DNA from: Streptantibioticus ferralitis
Lineage (GTDB): Bacteria; Actinomycetota; Actinomycetes; Streptomycetales; Streptomycetaceae
Length of the DNA stretch: 64,000 bases
Assembly (NCBI RefSeq): GCF_029223525.1
Contig: NZ_JARHTQ010000005.1
Coordinates: 186,001-250,000, forward strand
Direction: 5' to 3'
The position numbers were made by a program, and so were the translations under genes. The stretch's first letter is position 1, and each line of letters begins with the position of its first letter. The notes beneath the pieces were generated by a model, which was not told the origin of the DNA, did no database searches, and saw only the letters and a list, made by a program, of their open reading frames with translations. Below are positions 38,020 through 45,408 of the stretch, in pieces.

Positions 38020-39348
38020 ATGTCGGTACCCGCGCACATCGCCTCGGTACGGGCGATCACCTCCGCCACCGCCAACGACGCGCAGGGCCAGTCGGACGTG
38101 ATACCCATGCCTCGTGCCCGGCCGTCGGACGGGCATGAGACGGTGGTCCCGGCCCTGGCCGAGATGCTGATCCGGCAGGCCCCGCAACTCATCGAGCAGC
38201 TCATGGAGTTGGCCGCGAGCCGGGATGTCGAGCACTTCCAGCAGTTGTCCGCGGCCGACATCCGCCGCTCGCTGCGCGAGCATGTGCTGGGCTTCCTGCG
38301 GTTCCTCGCGGACAAGCCCACGGCGGACGCCGATCCGCTCACCGTGCCCATGTCCTGGGGCCGGTACCGTGCCCAGGAGGGGGTGCCTCTGGAGTCCATG
38401 CTCCGCGTCCACCGGCTGGCCGCGCGGTTACTGTGGGAGAAACTCTTCGACGGGGCCCGGGCCAGGTCACCGGAGGTGCTGCAACGGCTCCTCGACGAGA
38501 GCGGACCGGTGTGGGACGTACTGGACAGCTACTCGCTGGCGCTCGTCGAGGGGTACCGCTCGGCGGAGTCGGACGCCCGCCGCCAGGACGCGGCACGCAG
38601 GGACGCGCTGTTCGACGCACTGATCGAGGGGCGCGGCGTCGAGCCCGCGGTCGCCGCGGAGGCACGGGTCGCGCTGGGCCTGCCGACCCGCGGCCGGTTC
38701 GTGGTCGTCGCACTGGACGCGGACACCGGCGGCTCGTCCCGGACGCTGTGCTCCGCCCTGCCCGCGCACGCCGTGCAGGCCGTCTGGCGGCTGCGTTCCG
38801 ACCGGGAGATCGGCGTACTGGAGTTGGGGCGCACCCCGCTGCGGCGGTTGGTCGACTGGCTCTCCGTCGATCCCGGGCACCGGGTGGGGATCTCCGGCGA
38901 GGTCGACAGCCTCGCCGACATCGCCACCGCCTACCACTTCGCCGAGACCGCGCTGCAGACACTGCGCTACGGGACCACCGGGGTGGCGGCCTTCGACGAC
39001 CGGCTGTTGGAGGCCTTCGTGGTGACCAGTCCGCACGTCGCCCAGCGGCTCGCCCGGCGCGCCTTCGGCCGCCTGCTGGACTGCCCGCCGGATGAGCGGG
39101 ACGTACTGCTGACCACGCTGGACGCCTGGTTCCGCTGCGGATGTTCGGCCGCCAAGGCCGCCGAGCGGCTGCACTGCCATCGCAACACCGTGCTCAACCG
39201 GCTGCGCAGGGTGGAGGCGCTCACCGGCAGCAGCCTGGACGACGACCGCTATCAACTCGCCTGCCAGATGGCGCTGGTGGCGGTGCACACACTGCCGCTG
39301 ACCACACCCGCGCGGACTTCGGCGCAGACTTCGGCGGAGACCGAATAG
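38020..39348 (+). CDS. PucR-family transcriptional regulator (one TTA codon)
   Basis: 442 residues. The C-terminal HTH of PucR/CdaR type is visible in CSAAKAAERLHCHRNTVLNR followed by LRRVEALTG, preceded by a GGDEF-like degenerate middle domain (about 220-330, GVAAFDDRLLEAFVVTSP). The N-terminal half is helical (PQLIEQLMELAASRDVEHFQ), like the RsbR-type N-terminal domain of several actinomycete PucR proteins. AAAGGAGCACAG precedes the ATG at 38020. Codon 38428-38430 is TTA, so bldA dependence is likely, as for the AraC gene. It lies between the two cluster operons, with a perfect palindrome upstream, and probably controls the second operon. Confidence 0.88.
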   Translation: MSVPAHIASVRAITSATANDAQGQSDVIPMPRARPSDGHETVVPALAEMLIRQAPQLIEQLMELAASRDVEHFQQLSAADIRRSLREHVLGFLRFLADKPTADADPLTVPMSWGRYRAQEGVPLESMLRVHRLAARLLWEKLFDGARARSPEVLQRLLDESGPVWDVLDSYSLALVEGYRSAESDARRQDAARRDALFDALIEGRGVEPAVAAEARVALGLPTRGRFVVVALDADTGGSSRTLCSALPAHAVQAVWRLRSDREIGVLELGRTPLRRLVDWLSVDPGHRVGISGEVDSLADIATAYHFAETALQTLRYGTTGVAAFDDRLLEAFVVTSPHVAQRLARRAFGRLLDCPPDERDVLLTTLDAWFRCGCSAAKAAERLHCHRNTVLNRLRRVEALTGSSLDDDRYQLACQMALVAVHTLPLTTPARTSAQTSAETE

Positions 39349-39510
39349 TCCGGCCGGATCCGCTGGTGGGTGCAGATGTCACGCAACCGCTTGTTGTGCT
39401 CGGTGCACAGTCGGGCCCCAGCAATCCGCAGCAGGCGGCTATCGACGCGGCAGGGAGCCAGACGGAAGCATGGAGCAGGGGGCGCGAGGGCGCAAGGGTT
39501 TGACGCCCTC

Positions 39511-39537
39511 CACCGGAAGACCATGGGCTTTCCGGTG
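39511..39537. promoter_or_regulatory. Inverted repeat upstream of second ketosynthase
   Basis: CACCGGAA and TTCCGGTG are perfect 8-bp arms around an 11-base loop, about 90 bp before the ketosynthase 2 start. It lies in a 277-bp gap after the PucR gene that otherwise holds nothing I can support as coding. It could be an operator or a terminator of the PucR transcript. Confidence 0.4.
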
Positions 39538-39625
39538 AGCCTATACCGATGGTCCCGTCCGCGATGGAGCAGACGGTGCGACCGCGGCAGGCACATGGTT
39601 CGTTACGGGGGGCTGGGAGTTGTCA

Positions 39626-40612
39626 GTGACGGATGTTTTCGTCGACTCGTTCGTCTACTCGCTCGGCGAACGCAAGATACACGTCAATGAAACGGCGGCG
39701 GCCGGCCGGTTGATCTCTTCCGCGCAGGACCTTGAGTCCGCGGGCTTCCGCTGGCATCACGTGTGCGAACCCGGGACCACCGCCTACGACTTGGCGAAGG
39801 CGGTCACCGGAGAGCTCGCCGACTCCGATCGGCTGGGCGACGTGGACGCCATCGTCTACGCCACCTGTCTGCCGCTGAACGGCAACGCCGGTGACCCGCG
39901 GGAGTGGGAGCGCACCAGGGACGTCAAGTACCTGATGGACTTCCCCGCCAGTCGGCTGCAGGCCGACTTCGGGCTGCACAACGCCGTCGTCATCGGTCTC
40001 AACCAGCAGGCCTGCACGGCCATGTTGGGCTCCGTCCGGCTGGCGCAGGCGATGCTCCAGGTGGAACGTGACTGGAACCGGGTGCTGTGTGTGACGGCCG
40101 ACCGGTTCCCCGAGGGGGCCAAGTACGAGCAGGCGTACAACCTGATCTCGGACGGCGCCGCCGCATGTGTGGTCAGCCGCCAGCCCGCCGCCTTCCGACT
40201 GGTGACGGTGCATCAGATAACCAATGGCGGGCTCGGCCAGGCCGGTGACGACGAGACGGTGGGCAGCTACTTCGCCTACACCCACCGACTGGTCCGGGAG
40301 ACCCTGGAACGTGCCGGGCTGACCGCCGCCGACCTCGACTGGGTGGTCACCCAGAACACCAATGACAAGGCCTGGCAGATCCTGGCCCGGCTGCTGGGGG
40401 TGGGCTTCGAGAAGGTTTTCTTCTCGTCCATGCCCGACGTCGGCCATGTCATCTCCGCCGACAACATGGTCAACCTCGCGGAGCTGCTCGCCACCGGGCA
40501 GGTGTGCCCGGGCCAGCGCATCGCCCTCATCATGGCCGGCTTCGGGTTGAACTGGCAGTGCGTGATCCTCGAGGCCACCGAAGCGGTGGCCACCGCCGCT
40601 GCCCGGGACTGA
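39626..40612 (+). CDS. Ketosynthase III-like enzyme 2 (rearranged active site)
   Basis: 328 residues, thiolase fold of the KAS III/HMG-CoA synthase group. Cys130 is in GLNQQACTAMLGSV. The HQAN position reads VTQNTN (Gln243 where His is expected), and the GNTSAAS position reads DVGHVISADN (His274 where Asn is expected). So both remaining triad positions differ from FabH, and from ketosynthase 1. Such sets occur in acyltransferase-like members that transfer acyl groups to amines, alcohols or carrier-bound substrates instead of condensing malonyl-ACP. GTG 39626 is preferred because GGGAG is well placed before it; TTG 39620 is the alternative. First gene of the long second operon. Confidence 0.82.
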   Translation: MTDVFVDSFVYSLGERKIHVNETAAAGRLISSAQDLESAGFRWHHVCEPGTTAYDLAKAVTGELADSDRLGDVDAIVYATCLPLNGNAGDPREWERTRDVKYLMDFPASRLQADFGLHNAVVIGLNQQACTAMLGSVRLAQAMLQVERDWNRVLCVTADRFPEGAKYEQAYNLISDGAAACVVSRQPAAFRLVTVHQITNGGLGQAGDDETVGSYFAYTHRLVRETLERAGLTAADLDWVVTQNTNDKAWQILARLLGVGFEKVFFSSMPDVGHVISADNMVNLAELLATGQVCPGQRIALIMAGFGLNWQCVILEATEAVATAAARD

Positions 40613-40659
40613 CCCCGGGACCCCGGACACCCGCCACCCCTCCATCGTATGAGGACCGC

Positions 40660-41580
40660 TTGAGTACTTCGAACGTCCCGAAAGCCCAGCTGGCCGAGGC
40701 GCTCGCCTCGCTCGGCCCCACGGTCAGCAGGCTCAGCCATCTGTCACAGCGCTCATACCAGAATCCGTACACCGAACTGCAGGTATGGCCGGCGGAAGTC
40801 CGGCCGGAGCAGGAGTGGTTCAGCAGCCCCGAGTATCTGAGCCTGTACGGCACGGAGTACTGGGAGCGGTTGGACGAGCCCACTCGGTGCCGCCTGGCCT
40901 TCCATGAGGCCGCCAACTTCTACAGCCTCAACATCCACGGTGAGAAGTCCCTGATGCAGGGCCTGGCCGAACGGCTGTACCGCAAGGACCTGTTGGATGT
41001 GTCCGAGTACCTGCACCACTTCCTGGACGAGGAGAACAAGCACAGCATCTACTTCGGTGGCTTCTGCACCCGGTACTCACGGGTGTACCGCAGCCGCCAG
41101 TTCTCCTTCGAGGAGTCCCATGACTCCCGGCCGCGCGACATCGAGGACTTCCTCTTCTTCGCCAAGACCATGGTCTTCGAGGAGATCGTGGACAACTACA
41201 ACTGGGTGCAGTCCAGGGACTCCCGGCTGCACCCGGTGGCCCGGTTCATCAACCACAACCACCACTTCGAGGAGTCGCGCCACCTGATCTTCGGCCGCCG
41301 TCTGGTGACGGCGCTGTGGGAGGCGTGCGCCCCGTCCTGGGGCGAGGACACGGTGGCGGAGCTGCGCGGCTATCTGCGGCAGTACTTCACCGCCTCCTGG
41401 CGCGAGTACTACAACCCCGACGTCTACGCGGACGCCGGACTCGAAGATCCGTGGGAGATCGCCGAACGAGCATGGTCCGCACCGGCGCAGCGGGAACACC
41501 GCCGCGAGGTGTCGAGGAAGGTCGTCGGTTTTCTCATCTCGACAGGCATTCTCGACAAGGAGCCCGCCGATGCGTTCTGA
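40660..41580 (+). CDS. AurF-like non-haem di-iron oxygenase
   Basis: 306 residues. Di-iron ligand motifs resemble the AurF/CmlI (p-aminobenzoate N-oxygenase) family: a helix with HEAANFYSLNIHGEKSLM, then FLDEENKHSIYFGGF (ExxH), MVFEEIVDNYN (Glu) and NHNHHFEESRHLIFGRR (HxxxExxH). Characterised members oxidise amines to hydroxylamine, nitroso or nitro groups; others hydroxylate carbon. TTG 40660 is chosen because GAGGA lies four bases upstream and homology begins there. The stop overlaps the carrier-protein start region. Together with the amino-acid carrier pair it suggests oxidation of a carrier-bound amino acid or of an amine made from it; this is inference. Confidence 0.85.
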   Translation: MSTSNVPKAQLAEALASLGPTVSRLSHLSQRSYQNPYTELQVWPAEVRPEQEWFSSPEYLSLYGTEYWERLDEPTRCRLAFHEAANFYSLNIHGEKSLMQGLAERLYRKDLLDVSEYLHHFLDEENKHSIYFGGFCTRYSRVYRSRQFSFEESHDSRPRDIEDFLFFAKTMVFEEIVDNYNWVQSRDSRLHPVARFINHNHHFEESRHLIFGRRLVTALWEACAPSWGEDTVAELRGYLRQYFTASWREYYNPDVYADAGLEDPWEIAERAWSAPAQREHRREVSRKVVGFLISTGILDKEPADAF

Positions 41581-41830
41581 GCAGGAGATTCGTGACAGCC
41601 TGCGGTCCTGGGTGCTCACCAAGGCCGCTGACCGGGACAGTGCCGCGATCACCGACCAGACCGCCCTGTTCGAGGAGCGGTACCTCAGGTCGGTGCATCT
41701 GCCCGAACTGCTCCTGCTACTGGAGAGACTGCGCGGCGCACCGATCGATGTGGAGGACCTGAATCCAGGGGACTTCCGCGACATCGACTCGATGGTGCTG
41801 CGGTTCGGCAACGCCGGAGCGACGCCATGA
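41570..41830 (+). CDS. Small carrier protein, likely aminoacyl carrier
   Basis: 86 residues with acyl-carrier helices. The usual DSL at the start of helix II is replaced by YLRSVHLPELLLLLERLRG, where Ser41 would accept phosphopantetheine without a preceding Asp. This form is known from carrier proteins served by aaRS-like amino acid:carrier ligases. A second DSM near residue 74 is too near the C-terminus to be the attachment site. The start overlaps the oxygenase 3' end by 11 bp, and its stop overlaps the ligase gene (ATGA). Strong AAGGAG ribosome site. Confidence 0.78.
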   Translation: MRSEQEIRDSLRSWVLTKAADRDSAAITDQTALFEERYLRSVHLPELLLLLERLRGAPIDVEDLNPGDFRDIDSMVLRFGNAGATP

Positions 41831-42762
41831 CGGCCGCACCGGCGCCGGCCGTCGATCCGGTACGGTCGGCGGAGCTCGCCCAACTCGGCCTGTCCTGGCA
41901 GCCATCCGGTCAGGCGGCGCTACGCGGGCCGCTGCTGCGGCTCGCTGAGGAGTGCGACCGTGCCTTCGTCACACTCGCCGGGATCTGGCAGGCCGACGAG
42001 GAGCGGCATCCCGCGTCGCTGCCCGCCGAGCGCCTGCAACGGGTCGACTACCTGCGCTCGTTCCCGCACCAGGCGACCTTCGCCGCACGGCTGGCTCCCG
42101 AGGAGCCGAACCTCGACGCGTTCCTGGACGGCCCGGTCCTCGACGAGGGCGGCACCATCGCCGTCACCGAACTGGCGCCGGTCTCCCAGGTGCTGACCCC
42201 GGCGGCCTGCTACCACGTCTTCAGCGACCACCTGGGCGAGTCGTTCGACGGACCGCGCTACCTGACGACCCGTAACACCTGCTTCCGGCACGAGCGGTAC
42301 TACGTACCACTGCGCCGGTTGAGCAGCTTCACCATGCGGGAGGTCGTCTGCCTGGGCACCAGCGCCGAGATCGTCGACTTCCTGCAGCGGGCCAGGGCGG
42401 CCCTCGACGCGTTCTTCGAACTGGTCGACCTGCCGCTGGAGTGGCTGACCGCGACCGACCCGTTCTTCCGGCCGCGCGCCAATCCGCGGTACATCATGCA
42501 GCGCGTCGAGCCGGTGAAGCACGAGGCCACCTACGGCGGTGATCTGGCCATCGCCTCGATCAACCGCCACCACGACCATTTCGGCGTCAACTTCGAACTG
42601 ACCCGGGGCGGAGAACCGACCCACAGCGGCTGTGTCGCCTTCGGCATCGAACGCTGGCTGTTCGCCATCACCGACCGCCACGGCACGGACCCCGCCGGCT
42701 GGCCGAGGCTGGAGGACGCCGCGACCAAGGTGCGGTCAAGCCTGGGGGGAGGCAGGACATGA
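41827..42762 (+). CDS. Aminoacyl-tRNA-synthetase-like amino acid:[carrier protein] ligase
   Basis: 311 residues resembling the catalytic core of class II seryl-tRNA synthetase but without the tRNA-binding arm. Motif 2 is NTCFRHERYYVPLRRLSSF and motif 3 is CVAFGIERWLFAI. Cys128, Glu172 and Cys269 match the zinc-ligand pattern of the carrier-protein ligase family (Bll0957 type), which activates small amino acids such as glycine or alanine and loads them on a freestanding carrier. The neighbouring carrier gene is the expected partner. The activated amino acid is unknown. It is coupled by ATGA to the carrier upstream and to the reductase-like gene downstream. Confidence 0.85.
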   Translation: MTAAPAPAVDPVRSAELAQLGLSWQPSGQAALRGPLLRLAEECDRAFVTLAGIWQADEERHPASLPAERLQRVDYLRSFPHQATFAARLAPEEPNLDAFLDGPVLDEGGTIAVTELAPVSQVLTPAACYHVFSDHLGESFDGPRYLTTRNTCFRHERYYVPLRRLSSFTMREVVCLGTSAEIVDFLQRARAALDAFFELVDLPLEWLTATDPFFRPRANPRYIMQRVEPVKHEATYGGDLAIASINRHHDHFGVNFELTRGGEPTHSGCVAFGIERWLFAITDRHGTDPAGWPRLEDAATKVRSSLGGGRT

Positions 42763-43862
42763 GGGGAACCACGCTCATCACGGGCGCGGACGGCTATCTG
42801 GGGCGTCGGCTCACCGCCGCGCTGCTCGCCGACGGCGACGACGATCTCATCCTCGCCGTGCGCGCCAAGGACAACGCCGAACTGACCGCCAAGCAGGACC
42901 GGTTGGCCCGGCAACTCGGTCAGGACGCGGTGGGCCGGACGAGAGTCACCGCGGCCGACCTCTCCTTGGACGACGCGCTGCTGGACATCGACACCCGGGC
43001 GATCACCCGTATCGTGCACGCGGCCGCCGTCACCCGTTTCAACGTCGAGCGCGACATCGCGCAGCGCGTCAACGTGGACGGCACGGTGCGGCTGCGGGCG
43101 TTCGCGGCGCGCTGCGACAATCTGCAGCGGCTGGCCATGCTGTCCACCCTGTACGCGGCGGGCCGCCGACGCGGCGACATCCACGAGGAGCGGTTCGACG
43201 ACGCCGGTTTCGTCAACCACTACGAGTGGTCGAAGTGGGCCGCCGAGGACCATGTACTGGACGCCGTCGGCGACCTTCCGGTCTCCGTACTGCGGCTGCC
43301 GACGCTCATCGCCGACGACGACAGCGGCCAGGTCACCCAGTACAACGCCTTTCACAACACCCTGAAGCTCTTCTACTACGGGCTGCTCTCGCTGCTACCG
43401 GGGGACGGCACGACACCGCTGAGCCTGGCCACGGCGACGTTCACCACCTCGGCGGTCACCAGGCTGCTCGATCCCGCGATCGCCGGCGGCATCTACCACA
43501 TCTGCCCCGACCCGGCCGACACGGCGACGCTGGACCAGCTCATCGACATCGCCTTCACGGTCTTCGAGCGTGACGCGGGCTTCCGGCGGCGCGGGTTGAT
43601 CCGCCCGCTCCCCTGCGACCAGGAGAGCTTCGAGGATCTGCTGGACGCCGCCGACCTGCTGCGCGGCGGCCCGATCCATCAGTCGCTCTCCTCGGTCTCG
43701 CCGTTCGCCCACCAGCTGTACCTACCGAAGACCTTCCGCAACGACGCACTGCGGGCCGCCTGGCCCGGCTACGCGGCCCCCGACCCGATCGCGCTGGCGG
43801 AAACCACCTGCATACGGCTCATCGAATCAAAGTGGGGCCGCCGGACCCAGGAGACACCGTGA
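42759..43862 (+). CDS. Thioester reductase-like extended SDR protein
   Basis: 367 residues. The N-terminal dinucleotide motif TLITGADGYLGRRLTAALL and the catalytic NHYEWSKWAAE (YxxxK) identify an extended short-chain dehydrogenase; the segment IVHAAAVTRFNVERDIAQR and the later VLRLPTLIADDDSG resemble the NAD-binding-4 domain of thioester reductases (NRPS/PKS R domains, carboxylic acid reductases). It may release a carrier-bound acyl or aminoacyl chain as aldehyde or alcohol. Epimerase-like function cannot be excluded. It starts within the ligase 3' end (ATGA) and ends overlapping the ferritin-like gene. Confidence 0.78.
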   Translation: MRGTTLITGADGYLGRRLTAALLADGDDDLILAVRAKDNAELTAKQDRLARQLGQDAVGRTRVTAADLSLDDALLDIDTRAITRIVHAAAVTRFNVERDIAQRVNVDGTVRLRAFAARCDNLQRLAMLSTLYAAGRRRGDIHEERFDDAGFVNHYEWSKWAAEDHVLDAVGDLPVSVLRLPTLIADDDSGQVTQYNAFHNTLKLFYYGLLSLLPGDGTTPLSLATATFTTSAVTRLLDPAIAGGIYHICPDPADTATLDQLIDIAFTVFERDAGFRRRGLIRPLPCDQESFEDLLDAADLLRGGPIHQSLSSVSPFAHQLYLPKTFRNDALRAAWPGYAAPDPIALAETTCIRLIESKWGRRTQETP

Positions 43863-44446
43863 CGCTTTCCGAGAACGACCTGTGGCTGCTCAGCTTCTAC
43901 CGCTCCTCCGAGATCAACGGCGCCCTGTTCTTCGGCCGGGTCGCCCGTACCCTGCGCGGCGGCCCGCTGCAGGCCGATGTGACCCACCACTTCGCCGACG
44001 AGGCCAACCACGCCAAGTACTGGACGCGCTGCATCGAGGACCTCGGCTACAACGCCGAGAAGCTGTCCGGCGCCTACCAGGACCAGTACCTCGAAGCCGT
44101 CGGACTGCCCGCCAACCTCATGGAGGTCATGGCGATCACCCAGGTCTTCGAGAAGCGGGTGATCGGCCAGTACCACCGCCACCTGCGGGCGCCGGACACC
44201 CATCCGCGGGTGCGGCAGACCATTGAGACGATCATGGAAGACGAGCGCTGGCATGTGAAGTACGTACGCGACGCGCTGCAGGAGATGGCGCAGAAGTACG
44301 GCCAGGAGCTGATCGACGACACGCTCGCCCGCTTCACCGCGGCCGACGAGGAGGTCTACGCCAAGACGCTTGCCGAGTACGGCGAACGCATCGTCTTCCT
44401 CGGCGACGGACCTGTCGACCTCAGCGTTCCCGCCGCCGAAGTATGA
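43859..44446 (+). CDS. Ferritin-like di-iron protein
   Basis: 195 residues forming a four-helix ferritin-like bundle. Metal-ligand candidates: Glu in FYRSSEINGALFFG, ExxH in FADEANHAKYW, Glu in ITQVFEKRVIGQY and ExxH in IMEDERWHVKYVRDAL. That is a complete ExxH...ExxH di-iron set. It is more like small di-iron oxygenases (for example MiaE-like or amine-modifying enzymes) than iron-storage ferritin. A second di-iron enzyme next to the AurF-like one suggests two oxidation steps on the same intermediate. GTG 43859 overlaps the reductase stop (GTGA), and its stop overlaps the PPTase start. Confidence 0.8.
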   Translation: MTLSENDLWLLSFYRSSEINGALFFGRVARTLRGGPLQADVTHHFADEANHAKYWTRCIEDLGYNAEKLSGAYQDQYLEAVGLPANLMEVMAITQVFEKRVIGQYHRHLRAPDTHPRVRQTIETIMEDERWHVKYVRDALQEMAQKYGQELIDDTLARFTAADEEVYAKTLAEYGERIVFLGDGPVDLSVPAAEV

Positions 44447-45318
44447 CCGTGCGGGTGCTCGCCGTGTGGACGCGTCAACCGCTGGTCGTGGACGCGCTGA
44501 CCTCCCGGGAGCGGGAGCGGCTCGCCGCCCTGCCGCAGCGGGTACGGCGGCAGTGGCTGATCTCGCGGCACGCCCTCCGGCTGCTGCTGGGCGTACTCGG
44601 GCTGCCGCTCGACACGACCCGGTACGCCTTTCCGCACCGCCGGTTGTCGCTGACGCACATCGAGGGGGCGGCGGTGGCGGCGGGCGCGGTGCGCGACACA
44701 CGGCAGTTGGCGGGCGTCGGGGTCGACCTCGAAACCGACCGGGAGGCGCGGGTGGACACCACTCGCTTCTTCCTGGACGAGCGCGAGCGGTCCTGGCTCG
44801 CCTCGCTCCCCGACACGGCGAGGGCCACCGAGCAGTTGCGGCTGTGGACGGTCAAGGAGGCGCTGTTCAAGGCCGATCCGGACAACCGGCACACCGTGCT
44901 GCGCGACTACACCACCCTCGACGCGGCGGCGCACCGCGGCCGCGCCCGCACGCGGCAGCACCGCGAAGCGGTCTTCGGCTATGCGAGCACCCGGCTGCGC
45001 GACGCGCAGTTGTCCATTGCCGCGGCGTTCCACGGCGAGACCCGCACACCACAATCCATCGCACCAGGAAGAGAGACACCCGTGCCATCCGTGATCACGT
45101 TCGACGAGGTCGCCGACCGCATCAGCTCCACGCTGTCCATACCGGTGGAGAAGCTGACCCCGCAGACCACCCTGCGGGAACTCGCCGCCGACAGCTTCCT
45201 GCTGGTCGAGATGGCGGTCGACCTGCAGGAGGAGTTCGACACCATCTTCACCCAGAACGAGCTGCGTGAGATCACCACGCTCGGCGAACTCGCCGGGCTG
45301 GTGGGCGCGAAGGTCTGA
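44443..45318 (+). CDS. Phosphopantetheinyl transferase fused to an acyl-carrier domain
   Basis: 291 residues. Residues 1 to about 205 are a Sfp-type PPTase: SRHALRLLLGVLG, GVGVDLETDREAR (Asp95, Glu97) and LWTVKEALFKADP (Trp135, Lys138, Glu139). Residues about 215-291 are a normal carrier domain with TPQTTLRELAADSFLLVEM (Ser251 in the DSF motif). No stop separates them. An in-frame GTG at 45082, preceded by AGGAAGAGAGA, could also start a freestanding carrier of about 78 residues inside the gene. So the cluster has a second carrier and its own activating enzyme. The PPTase probably primes this domain and the small carrier. ATGA overlap with the ferritin-like gene. Confidence 0.85.
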   Translation: MTVRVLAVWTRQPLVVDALTSRERERLAALPQRVRRQWLISRHALRLLLGVLGLPLDTTRYAFPHRRLSLTHIEGAAVAAGAVRDTRQLAGVGVDLETDREARVDTTRFFLDERERSWLASLPDTARATEQLRLWTVKEALFKADPDNRHTVLRDYTTLDAAAHRGRARTRQHREAVFGYASTRLRDAQLSIAAAFHGETRTPQSIAPGRETPVPSVITFDEVADRISSTLSIPVEKLTPQTTLRELAADSFLLVEMAVDLQEEFDTIFTQNELREITTLGELAGLVGAKV

Positions 45319-45408
45319 CCCGGACCGTCTCGCCTCCTCCCGCCCACTGGGCTCTCGCCCGCCGCAGTCCCCTACCCGCCGGATTCCCCCCTCTCACCGG
45401 AGCTAGGT

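Noticed and set aside
40504-40659. Upstream extension of the AurF-like gene to an earlier start
   Set aside because: The extension overlaps the ketosynthase 2 gene, lacks family sequence, and TTG 40660 has a good ribosome site.
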